From: Azospirillum sp. OGB3
GTDB lineage: Bacteria > Pseudomonadota > Alphaproteobacteria > Azospirillales > Azospirillaceae
Length of the DNA stretch: 64,000 nt
Reading direction: 5' to 3'
NCBI RefSeq assembly: GCF_014192915.1
Contig: NZ_JACHYN010000008.1
Coordinates: 136,989 to 200,988, forward strand
Within the stretch, counting starts at the first letter, position 1; each line of letters starts with the position of its first letter. Positions 8,723 to 16,194 of the stretch are shown one piece after another. A model generated the notes under the pieces. That model did no database searches, was not told where the DNA came from, and saw only the letters and a program-made list of their open reading frames with translations. Made by a program: the position numbers and the translations under genes.

Positions 8723-10924
8723 ATGGGCGCCGCCGCCATCGGCATCACGACGGGGCCGGCGGCGGTCACGCCGGTGGACCCGCTGGACAGCGTGCGCCTG
8801 CCGCCGCTGCGCGAGGAATTGCAACTGCTGCCGGCCCCGCCGGCGGTGGACGGCTCGCCCTGCTGGACGATCCACGATCCGGTGCGCAACCGCTATTTCC
8901 GCATCGGCCATGGCGCCTTCGAGGTCATCGCCCGCTGGCATCACGGATCGCCCCGCGCCATCGCCGCCGCGGTGGCCGCCGAAACGGTCCTGCAGCCGGA
9001 GGCGGAGGATGTCGTCGACCTTTACAAGTTCCTCGCCGGCAGCAACCTGACCCAGGGCGCCGACGTCGATTTCCTGGCGAAGCAGACGGCGGCGCGCCGC
9101 ACGTCCTGGTGGATGTGGCTGCTGCACAATTACCTGTTCTTCCGCATTCCGCTGGTCCGCCCCGACGCCTTCCTGAACGCCACGGTGCGCTATGTGGCGC
9201 CCTTCTACAGCCGCGCTTGGATGTGGACGGTGATCGGGGCAGGGATTCTGGGCTTGATCCTGGCGATGCGCCAGTGGGACAGCTTCGCCCACACCTTCCT
9301 CCATTTCTTCACGCTGGAGGGCATGGCGCTCTATGGCCTGACCCTGCTGGTCACGAAGACGCTGCACGAGCTGGGGCACGCCTACACGGCGAAACGCTTC
9401 GGCTGCCGGGTGCCGACCATGGGGGCGGCCTTCCTGGTGATGTGGCCGGTGCTCTACACCGACACCAGCGACGCGTGGCGGCTCGTCTCCCGCCGCGCCC
9501 GGCTGCACATCGCGGCGGCGGGCATGCTGACGGAGCTGGCGCTGGCCGCCTTCGCCACGCTGGCCTGGAGTTTCCTGCCCGACGGGCCGCTGCGCAGCGC
9601 CGCCTTCTTCGTGGCGACGGTGAGCTGGGTGACGACCCTGACGATCAACCTCAGCCCCTTCATGCGGTTCGACGGCTATTACCTGCTGGCCGACGCGCTG
9701 GACGTGCCGAACCTGCAGGACCGCGCCTTCGCGCTTGCCCGCTGGCGGCTGCGGGAATGGCTGTTCGGCCTGGGCGACGAGGTGCCGGAGCGGTTCGATC
9801 CGTGGCTGCACCGGGTGATGCTGGCCTATGCCTTCGCCACCTGGGTCTACCGGCTGGTGCTGTTCATCGGCATCGCCGTGCTGGTCTATCACGTCTTCAT
9901 CAAGGTGTTGGGCATCGTGCTGTTCGCGGTGGAAGTCGGCTGGTTCATCCTGCGCCCCCTGGTCAACGAGGCGAGGGAATGGTGGGAGCGGCGGGGCAGC
10001 CTGCGGCCCAACCGGAACCTCCTGATGACGCTGGGCGGTCTGGCCGCGCTGGTCTGGCTGGCCTTCGTGCCGATCACCGGAACCATCGCCGTGCCGTCGG
10101 TGTGGCGGGCGGAGGGCTTCTCGACCCTGTTCGCCCCGGTGCCGTCGCGCATCGCGGAGGTGCTGGTCCAGCCCGGCCAGCGCGTGGCGGCGGGCGACCC
10201 GCTGTTCCGCCTGGAAGCGCCGGAACTGACCAGCAAGCTGCAGCAGTCGGAGTTGCGCATCGCGCTGGCCCAGGATCGCATCGACCGCACGCTGGCCGCC
10301 CGCGACGGGCTGGACCGGGTGCGCGTGATGGAGGAGGATCTGGCCGCCGGGCTGGCCGACCGGCAGGGCCTGCTGGACGGTCTGGCGCGGCTGGAGATCC
10401 GCGCGCCCATCGCCGGCACGGTGGTGGATATCGCCGACGCGCTGCGCCCCGGGCGCTGGGTGGGACCATCGCTGGCGCTGGGCCAGATCGTCGCGGACGG
10501 CGGCGGTGAATTGGTTGGCTATGTCGCCGAGAACGACCTCACCCGCGTCGCGGTGGGGGCGGGGGCGGTGTTCCATGCCGACGATCCGCTGCGCCCGCGC
10601 ATGGCGGCGCGGGTGACGGCGGTGGACCGGGTCGGCGTGAAGGGGCTGGATGTTCCCGCCCTGGCTTCGATCCACGGCGGTCCGATCGCCGTGGAAAGCC
10701 AGACCGGGCCGTCGATGGGGCGGACGAACGCCGAGGCCGCACGGTCCAACCTGAAGCCGGTGGAGGCCGTCTACCGGGTGACCCTGGCGCCGCTGGACCG
10801 GACGCAGGCGGGACCTGGCCACCAGATGCGCGGCGTGGCCCGCGTGGACGGCGAGGCGCGCAGCCTGGCCGACCGCTTCTGGCGCACCGCCCTGGCCGTG
10901 CTGATCCGCGAGACCGGCTTCTGA
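8723..10924 (+). CDS. PqqD-like/M50 site-2 protease/HlyD fusion
   Basis: The 733-residue protein starts 3 bases after the previous stop. Residues about 45-115 resemble a PqqD-type peptide-binding domain (CWTIHDPVRNRYFRIGHGAFEV). Several membrane helices surround a zinc motif HELGH at residues 215-219, and the second M50 motif is RFDGYYLLADALDVPN near residue 315. After further helices (to about 455) there is a periplasmic lipoyl/HlyD-like module (APVPSRIAEVLVQPGQRV ... IRAPIAGTVVDI) at about 465-620. M50 peptidases cut or bind substrates within the membrane, and relatives of this shape occur as peptide zinc metalloprotease proteins in peptide-modification clusters. In this operon it may replace or assist the inner-membrane engine of a type I-like exporter, processing or handing on the adhesin. 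Both zinc-site motifs are present, so catalysis is plausible. Confidence 0.8.
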   Translation: MGAAAIGITTGPAAVTPVDPLDSVRLPPLREELQLLPAPPAVDGSPCWTIHDPVRNRYFRIGHGAFEVIARWHHGSPRAIAAAVAAETVLQPEAEDVVDLYKFLAGSNLTQGADVDFLAKQTAARRTSWWMWLLHNYLFFRIPLVRPDAFLNATVRYVAPFYSRAWMWTVIGAGILGLILAMRQWDSFAHTFLHFFTLEGMALYGLTLLVTKTLHELGHAYTAKRFGCRVPTMGAAFLVMWPVLYTDTSDAWRLVSRRARLHIAAAGMLTELALAAFATLAWSFLPDGPLRSAAFFVATVSWVTTLTINLSPFMRFDGYYLLADALDVPNLQDRAFALARWRLREWLFGLGDEVPERFDPWLHRVMLAYAFATWVYRLVLFIGIAVLVYHVFIKVLGIVLFAVEVGWFILRPLVNEAREWWERRGSLRPNRNLLMTLGGLAALVWLAFVPITGTIAVPSVWRAEGFSTLFAPVPSRIAEVLVQPGQRVAAGDPLFRLEAPELTSKLQQSELRIALAQDRIDRTLAARDGLDRVRVMEEDLAAGLADRQGLLDGLARLEIRAPIAGTVVDIADALRPGRWVGPSLALGQIVADGGGELVGYVAENDLTRVAVGAGAVFHADDPLRPRMAARVTAVDRVGVKGLDVPALASIHGGPIAVESQTGPSMGRTNAEAARSNLKPVEAVYRVTLAPLDRTQAGPGHQMRGVARVDGEARSLADRFWRTALAVLIRETGF

Positions 10925-10936
10925 CGCGGAAAACCG

Positions 10937-11317
10937 TCAGGGCGCGATGGCCCACTGCCCGTTGGGCATCTTGCAGAAGGTCAGCCGGTAGGGCTGGACG
11001 GTTCGGCGGATGAAATTGGCCTGAACGTCTCCACAGGGCGCGCCGTCGCGCTCATGGACCTTCTGCACGACCACATCGCCACGCACTCCGGTCTTCGGGT
11101 TGTTCCATTCGGTGCGCCGTCCCGCCTCCATCGGGGTCAGAGCGTCGGCGAGCGCCTTGCGGAACAGGTCCCAATCCTCGTCCGTCAGATCCACCCCGCC
11201 GCGCCCGCCGAGAAACAGGCCGAACTGCGCCTGCGCCGGGGTGGCGATGGCCAGCGTCGCGACCAGCGCGGCGGCGTGGACCCCGAAGGCAAAGGACGGG
11301 ATGGATAACAGGCGCAT
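10937..11317 (-). CDS. small secreted surface antigen-like protein (RT0821/Lpp0805 type)
   Basis: The 126-residue protein has a Sec signal peptide (ending ATPAQAQ) and a short Gly-rich segment. A C-terminal domain follows with TEWNNPKTGVRGDVVVQ and a pair of Cys residues (APCGDVQ, LTFCKMPNG). This pattern matches the small alphaproteobacterial RT0821/Lpp0805 surface-protein family, whose function is unknown. Start ATG 11317 is supported by AAGGAG seven bases upstream; the frame is open further upstream but without a matching ribosome site. It converges with the M50 fusion gene, only 12 bp away, and is divergent from the MscS gene. Confidence 0.7.
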   Translation of the reverse strand: MRLLSIPSFAFGVHAAALVATLAIATPAQAQFGLFLGGRGGVDLTDEDWDLFRKALADALTPMEAGRRTEWNNPKTGVRGDVVVQKVHERDGAPCGDVQANFIRRTVQPYRLTFCKMPNGQWAIAP

Positions 11318-11405
11318 GCGGCGGCTCCTTAGACCGTTGGTGAATCCGGGCATTATAGGGACGATTGATGATGCCCGCATGTGACGGCAGGTCACGAACC
11401 TGGGT

Positions 11406-11559
11406 GTTACGGTAACATACGCTCCACCCATCGGCGGGCGGCGGCCTCCGGCCGTTCCCAAGCTCCGTTCCCATGCTCCGGGAGCTCCGGAATGGTCCAA
11501 AGTCAGGATCACGGTGCGCGTTGCGCCGCAGGGCCGTCCGATAGGCAACGGTAACGTAC
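11406..11559. promoter_or_regulatory. repeated ACGGTAACRTAC motifs in a divergent promoter region
   Basis: The 352-bp gap between the surface-protein gene and the MscS gene holds no further gene that I can support. It contains a perfect 11-bp palindrome GTTACGGTAAC at 11406-11416 within ACGGTAACATAC (11409-11420), and a second copy ACGGTAACGTAC at 11548-11559. Two copies 139 bp apart in the same orientation suggest a binding site for an unidentified regulator of one or both genes. Confidence 0.4.
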
Positions 11560-11669
11560 TGGCTTCCTGATCGATGGGCAGACGAGCGTTTCCTATTGTC
11601 GGTCCAGGTCGGCGCGGACTTTTCCGCCCGATGCGCACCGCTCCGTCGCTCTCCGGCAGGACGGCCGCT

Positions 11670-13718
11670 ATGAACGAAGATTCGGGGACGCGCCGCACGT
11701 TGGCTCGGTGGCCGGTCCTTGCCTTGCTTGCCGCCCTGCTGTTCGCGGCCTCGCCGTCCGGATGGGCCGTGGCGCAGACGCCCGATGCCCACGCGCCGGC
11801 GGCCGCGGGACCGGCGACGGCACTGGAGGTGTATGCCGCGCGTCTGGAGGCGGTCGCCGCCACCTACCCGCAGCTTCCCACCATCCTGTCGGACGCCTTC
11901 GCCCGCCCCAACGGGCGCGAGGCGGCGGTGCACCCGCTGCGCCTGCTGCGCGGCCTGTTGATCCTCTTCGCGGCGGGGACGGCGGCGTTGTTGCTGGCGA
12001 GCCGGGTCCTGGCCGGGCCGCTCCGCAAGCTGGAGTCGGACAGCGGGGCGCCGCTGCTGACCGGCGCGCTGCGCTTCGTGCTGGGGCTGGTTCCGGTGGG
12101 CGCCTTCGCGCTCGGTGTGCTGACCGCCTACGCGATCCTGCGGCCGCCGCATCCCGCGGCCCCGGCGGTCCTGCTCGCGGTGCTCCAGGCGGCGCTGACC
12201 GTGCTGCTGACCGACCGGCTGATCCGCTTCCTCTGCGCGCCGAGGCGCCCCAGACTGCGCCTGATTCCGCTGGAGGACGCCGAAGCGCGCGCCCTTCACC
12301 GCACGGGCGTGGTCACCGTGACGCTGGCCGCGACGGTGCTCGGGCTGATCGATCTTCTGCTGGCGCTGGGAGTCGGCGGGAACGCCATCGTCGCCATCGG
12401 CTTGCCGCTGAGCACCGTGCCCTTCCTGTATCTGCTTTACCGCGTGTGGCGCGGGCGTGCCCCGGTGGCGCGGGCAATCGCCCGTCCATTGGGCGTCGAG
12501 GTGAGGGACCACCCTACGCTCGGCCTGTGGGCGGTGGTGGCTTCGGTTTATCTCGTCGCCTTGTGGCTGGTCGTTGCGGCGGCGGCGGTGCGGCTGGAAC
12601 CGGCGACGGGGCCGCGGATGCTCACCAGCCTGCTGGTGGCGCTGGCCGTGCCGGCCATCGCGCTGATGGCCCAGCGCCCGCTTGCCCGCTTCTACCGGGG
12701 GGAAGAGACGGAGGCGGGGAAGGCCGCGGTGGCGCGGGTGATGCGGGCGCTGTGGCTGGCTTTGTTCGTCGTCGGCGTCTTCGCCACCGCGGCGATATGG
12801 GGATTCCGGGTCGAGAAGGCCAGCGGGGCGACCGGCATCGCCCTGCGGCTGCTGTTCAACGTGACGGTGGTGCTGCTGCTGGGCTACGTCGCCTGGACGA
12901 TGGTCGTGCGGGCGATCGACCGGACCCTGGAGGAGGCCCGGCACGACGGGGTGTCGTCACGCGGCCAGCGGTTGGCGACCCTGCTGCCGTTGCTGCGGAA
13001 GTTCCTTCAGGTCGTTCTGGTCGTCATCGTGGTCATGATCGCCCTGTCCTCGCTGGGAATCGAGATCGGGCCGCTGCTGGCGGGGGCGGGGGTGGTCGGC
13101 ATCGCCATCGGGTTGGGCGCGCAATCAACCATCGCCGACATCCTGGCCGGCGTCTTCTTCCTGCTGGAGGACGCATTTCACATGGGCGACTACGTTGAGG
13201 TGGGCAACCTGCGCGGCACGGTGGAGGGCATCTCGCTGCGCTCGTTGAAGCTGCGCCACCACCGCGGCGCGGTGCACACGCTGCCCTTCGGCCAGATCAA
13301 GGCGCTGACCAACTACAGCCGCGACTGGGCGCTGATGCGTCTGGAATTCCGTGTCCCGCCGGAAACCGACATGGGGCTGGTGAAGAAGCTGGTGAAGGAG
13401 GTCGGCAAGGAGTTGTCCGCCGACCCGGAGATGGGGCCGAGCTTCATCGAACCGCTGAAATCGCAGGGGGTGCGGCGGGTGGAGGACGACGCGGCGATCA
13501 TCGGCGTCAAATTCATCACCAAGCCAAACGAGCAGTTCGTCATCCGGCGCGAGGCCTATCACCGCCTGATCCGGGCCTTCCAGGCTCACGGCATCCATCT
13601 GGTCGGGCGCGGCGTGGTGGTGCGGGTGGACGATCCGGACGCCGCCAACCGGGTTATCGGATTCGCCGCCGCCCAGGCCATGAACAGCTCCCGCAAGGAG
13701 AGCGGAGCGGCGGAGTGA
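11670..13718 (+). CDS. MscS-family mechanosensitive channel, long form
   Basis: From ATG 11670 the protein has 682 residues. In-frame starts at 11574 and 11631 would only add a basic non-conserved leader. A signal-like segment precedes an extra N-terminal region with about eight membrane helices. The MscS core is at about residues 450-560: a pore helix rich in Ala/Gly (GAGVVGIAIGLGAQSTIADILAG), then the beta domain FHMGDYVEVGNLRGTVEGISLRS and the C-terminal vestibule. The protein would open under membrane tension to release solutes during osmotic downshock. It is more than twice the size of E. coli MscS, as in other multi-helix MscS relatives. Confidence 0.88.
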   Translation: MNEDSGTRRTLARWPVLALLAALLFAASPSGWAVAQTPDAHAPAAAGPATALEVYAARLEAVAATYPQLPTILSDAFARPNGREAAVHPLRLLRGLLILFAAGTAALLLASRVLAGPLRKLESDSGAPLLTGALRFVLGLVPVGAFALGVLTAYAILRPPHPAAPAVLLAVLQAALTVLLTDRLIRFLCAPRRPRLRLIPLEDAEARALHRTGVVTVTLAATVLGLIDLLLALGVGGNAIVAIGLPLSTVPFLYLLYRVWRGRAPVARAIARPLGVEVRDHPTLGLWAVVASVYLVALWLVVAAAAVRLEPATGPRMLTSLLVALAVPAIALMAQRPLARFYRGEETEAGKAAVARVMRALWLALFVVGVFATAAIWGFRVEKASGATGIALRLLFNVTVVLLLGYVAWTMVVRAIDRTLEEARHDGVSSRGQRLATLLPLLRKFLQVVLVVIVVMIALSSLGIEIGPLLAGAGVVGIAIGLGAQSTIADILAGVFFLLEDAFHMGDYVEVGNLRGTVEGISLRSLKLRHHRGAVHTLPFGQIKALTNYSRDWALMRLEFRVPPETDMGLVKKLVKEVGKELSADPEMGPSFIEPLKSQGVRRVEDDAAIIGVKFITKPNEQFVIRREAYHRLIRAFQAHGIHLVGRGVVVRVDDPDAANRVIGFAAAQAMNSSRKESGAAE

Positions 13719-13724
13719 CGTCCG

Positions 13725-14165
13725 TCACGCCGCCGGTTTCACGGACAGCCACGCCGCGATGACGAAGGCGGGCAGGCGGACGAGCGCCGCGTCGTCCCGC
13801 CCGGACTCCTCCTGCCATGCCCGGTGCCGGTCCAGCGCGGTCCGCAGGGCGGCCGCTCGCCCCGCCGCGGGGACGGCGGACAGGGCGGTGTCCAGGCTGG
13901 TCAGATAGGGCGGAAACTCCGCGTTGGGACCGGCGAGGCCGCGTTCCGTCCCCTCAGGGTCGAACCACGCCTCCGCGGCGGCGGTGTCGGCGCTGGGCGG
14001 AACGACCATGCCGCCGACATAGCCGGTGGGCTGGACCACCTTCCACCCCTTGCGGCTCGGCCCCGTGGTCCAGCCGAGCGCGCGGGCGACCTCCATCGTC
14101 GCGGCACGGGTCGGCGCCTGACGGGTGATGCGGTCCATGAGGTCGGTGAGATCGGCGACGGGCAT
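13725..14165 (-). CDS. hypothetical protein, 146 aa
   Basis: I do not recognise this family. It is a soluble protein without signal peptide or membrane helix. It begins MPVADLTDLMDRITRQAPTR, has a middle segment ALGWTTGPSRKGWKVVQPTG, and ends with a hydrophobic LPAFVIAAWLSVKPAA. The helical C-terminal half contains DRHRAWQEESGRDDAALVRL. Start ATG 14165 is backed by AAGGAG eight bases upstream. It converges with the MscS gene (6 bp apart) and diverges from the DUF3750 gene across a palindromic region, so the two neighbours may share control. Confidence 0.6.
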   Translation of the reverse strand: MPVADLTDLMDRITRQAPTRAATMEVARALGWTTGPSRKGWKVVQPTGYVGGMVVPPSADTAAAEAWFDPEGTERGLAGPNAEFPPYLTSLDTALSAVPAAGRAAALRTALDRHRAWQEESGRDDAALVRLPAFVIAAWLSVKPAA

Positions 14166-14178
14166 CGGTGCGCTCCTT

Positions 14179-14213
14179 CGATGAACCATCCGGCGATGAA
14201 CCATCCGGATGGT
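14179..14213. promoter_or_regulatory. 15-bp tandem repeat merging into a 14-bp palindrome
   Basis: CGATGAACCATCCGG occurs twice head to tail (14179-14193, 14194-14208). The second copy runs into the perfect palindrome ACCATCCGGATGGT (14200-14213). It sits just upstream of the start of the minus-strand 146-aa gene and in the leader of the plus-strand DUF3750 gene, a likely operator position. Confidence 0.45.
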
Positions 14214-14290
14214 CGTCAACGTACAACATCGGTGGCGGGCAGGGCGATGACAGCCTATCTGGGAAACGGCCCATCAGGCGAGAGGGAGCG

Positions 14291-15091
14291 GTGCGGAAAA
14301 GAATGGCGGCCACCATCCTGGTGATTTTGATGACGCTGGTCGTGCTGCTGGCCGGTCCGGCCTTCGTGATCGCGTCGGGAACGGCGACACTGGGCGTGGA
14401 CTGGAGCCGGGCGGACCGCAGGTCCGTCGGCCTCGCTCCCGATCCCGCCACGACGCCGGAGGCCGTGGTGCAGGTTTACGCCGCCCGCGCCCTGTCCTGG
14501 CGCGGCGCCTTCGGCACGCACCCGTGGTTCGCGGTGAAGCCGGCGGGGGCGTCGGCCTACACCGTCTATGAAGTGGTCGGCTGGCGGGTCTACCGTGGCC
14601 TGCCGGCGGTGGCGGTCAGCAACCGCGACCCGGACGGGCGCTGGTTCGGCTCCGCCCCCGCGGTGCTGGCCGAACTGCGCGGCCCCGCCGCCGAGGCCGC
14701 CATCCCCAAGATCGCCGAGGCCGCCCGGAGCTACCCCTACGCCGGGGAATACCGCATCTGGCCCGGCCCCAACAGCAACACCTTCGCCGCCTGGGTGGGG
14801 CGGGCGGTGCCGGACCTGCGGCTCGACCTGCCCTCCACGGCGCTGGGCAAGGACTATCTGGGCACCGGCCTGATCGCACGTGCGCCCAGCGGCACCGGTT
14901 GGCAGGTCAGCCTGTTCGGCCTCGCCGGCCTGCTCCTGGCCAAGGAGGAAGGGTTCGAGGTGAACCTGCTGGGCATGACCTTCGGGGTCGATCCCTTCGA
15001 TCTCGCGGTCAAGATTCCGGGCGTCGGGCGGGTGGCGCTGAACGCCCCCGCCCCGACGGCTCCGGCTGCCGACAGTCTGCCGCCGGGCTGA
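14291..15091 (+). CDS. DUF3750 family membrane-anchored protein
   Basis: The protein has 266 residues from GTG 14291 (ribosome site AGAGGGAG close upstream); ATG 14303 is an alternative. One N-terminal membrane helix (ILVILMTLVVLLAGPAFVIA) is followed by an exported or periplasmic domain. Its motifs ARALSWRGAFGTHPWFAVKP, YEVVGWRVYRG and WPGPNSNTFAAWVGRAVPDL match what I know of DUF3750. The PNSNTF segment is reminiscent of a papain-like or transpeptidase-type active-site region, but no function is established. It is divergent from the hypothetical gene to its left and converges with the LOG gene to its right. Confidence 0.75.
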   Translation: MRKRMAATILVILMTLVVLLAGPAFVIASGTATLGVDWSRADRRSVGLAPDPATTPEAVVQVYAARALSWRGAFGTHPWFAVKPAGASAYTVYEVVGWRVYRGLPAVAVSNRDPDGRWFGSAPAVLAELRGPAAEAAIPKIAEAARSYPYAGEYRIWPGPNSNTFAAWVGRAVPDLRLDLPSTALGKDYLGTGLIARAPSGTGWQVSLFGLAGLLLAKEEGFEVNLLGMTFGVDPFDLAVKIPGVGRVALNAPAPTAPAADSLPPG

Positions 15092-15094
15092 GCC

Positions 15095-15958
15095 TCAGGC
15101 CTCCTCGTCGGCCGCCGACAGGCCGGTGCCGGCGGGACCCAGCGGCGGGTTGCCGCGCTTGAGGCCGAGCCGGGTCATACAGTCCCACGCCTCCTCCGCC
15201 GTGTCGGCGATGTCGAACAGGTCGAGGTCGCTGGCACTGACCATGCCGTGGTCGGCCAGCGCCCGGAAGTTCACCACCTCGTTCCAATAGTCGCGCCCGA
15301 CGAAGACGATGGGCAGGCGGGAGGCCTTGTTGGTGTTTCGCAGGTTCAGGATCTCGAACGCCTCGTCGAAGGTGCCGAAACCGCCGGGGAAGATGGCCAG
15401 CCCGTTGGCGCGCATCGCCAAATGCATTTTCCGGATGGCGAAATAATGGAAGCGGAAGGTCAGCTCCGGCGTGCTGTAGGGGTTGGGGTGCGGTTCCTGC
15501 GGCAGGCTGATGTTGAAGCCGATGCTCGGCGCCCCGGCCTCCTGCGCGCCGCGGTTGGCGGCCTCCATCAGGCCGGGGCCGCCGCCGGTGGCGATCACGT
15601 TGTCGCGCTGCCCGTCCTCGGTCGGCGCCAGGGCGCCGCCGCGCTCCGACACGATGCGCCCGAAGGTCCGCGCCTCCTCGTACCAAGCCGCCTGCTTGGC
15701 CCGCCGCTCGGCCAGTTGCCGCTCTTCCGGCGTGCGGGCGTCGCGGAGAAGCTGTTCCGCCCGTTCGGGCGAGGGCACCCGCGCGCTGCCATAGACCACG
15801 ATGGTGGACCGGATGCCCCAGGCCTTGAGCTCCGATTCCGGCTTGGCGTATTCGAGCATGAAGCGCACCCCGCGCATCGGCTCGCTCAACAGGAAATCGC
15901 GGTCCTCGAAGGCGATGCGGTAGGCGGCGGATTCGTGGTTCGGCCTGTTGTCCTTCAT
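15095..15958 (-). CDS. LOG family / TIGR00730 Rossmann-fold protein
   Basis: The 287-residue protein carries both signature motifs of the LOG family: GGGPGLMEAANRGA at about residues 125-140 and PGGFGTFDEAFE at about 190-202. Members of the family are cytokinin riboside 5'-monophosphate phosphoribohydrolases or related nucleotide hydrolases, often misnamed lysine decarboxylases. This protein is longer than the roughly 190-residue plant-type LOG and has an extra N-terminal part with SELKAWGIRSTIVVYGSARV, as in the long bacterial form. It is cytoplasmic and monocistronic. The Arg and Glu of the active site (RKMH and PGGFGT-xxE) are present. Confidence 0.85.
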   Translation of the reverse strand: MKDNRPNHESAAYRIAFEDRDFLLSEPMRGVRFMLEYAKPESELKAWGIRSTIVVYGSARVPSPERAEQLLRDARTPEERQLAERRAKQAAWYEEARTFGRIVSERGGALAPTEDGQRDNVIATGGGPGLMEAANRGAQEAGAPSIGFNISLPQEPHPNPYSTPELTFRFHYFAIRKMHLAMRANGLAIFPGGFGTFDEAFEILNLRNTNKASRLPIVFVGRDYWNEVVNFRALADHGMVSASDLDLFDIADTAEEAWDCMTRLGLKRGNPPLGPAGTGLSAADEEA

Positions 15959-16194
15959 GCTGTGCTCCGAGTGGGGACGGGGAACGGCTTCTGGTCATGT
16001 GGGGTCGCGAGCGGCTCTTTGCCCGGACTCAAAGGGTTTGCGTTCAAAGCAATTGTGCCGCAGACCGGAAGGCAGGCGGAAGGGAAACCGGTTCCGCGTC
16101 TTTCCATGAGCATTGGCCCTGCCCACATCATGATGAAGGCGCGTCTGCGCCCGACCATCAGCGTCTTATCCGCATCTGTTCGTAAGGGGTGACG

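Noticed and set aside
7331..10822. 1163-aa antisense ORF across the adaptor genes
   Set aside because: Arg/His/Gln-rich shadow of three well-supported plus-strand genes, with no recognisable domain.
15959..16194. Possible gene or operator in the gap before the hybrid kinase
   Set aside because: No ORF with a ribosome site and no convincing repeat or motif was seen.
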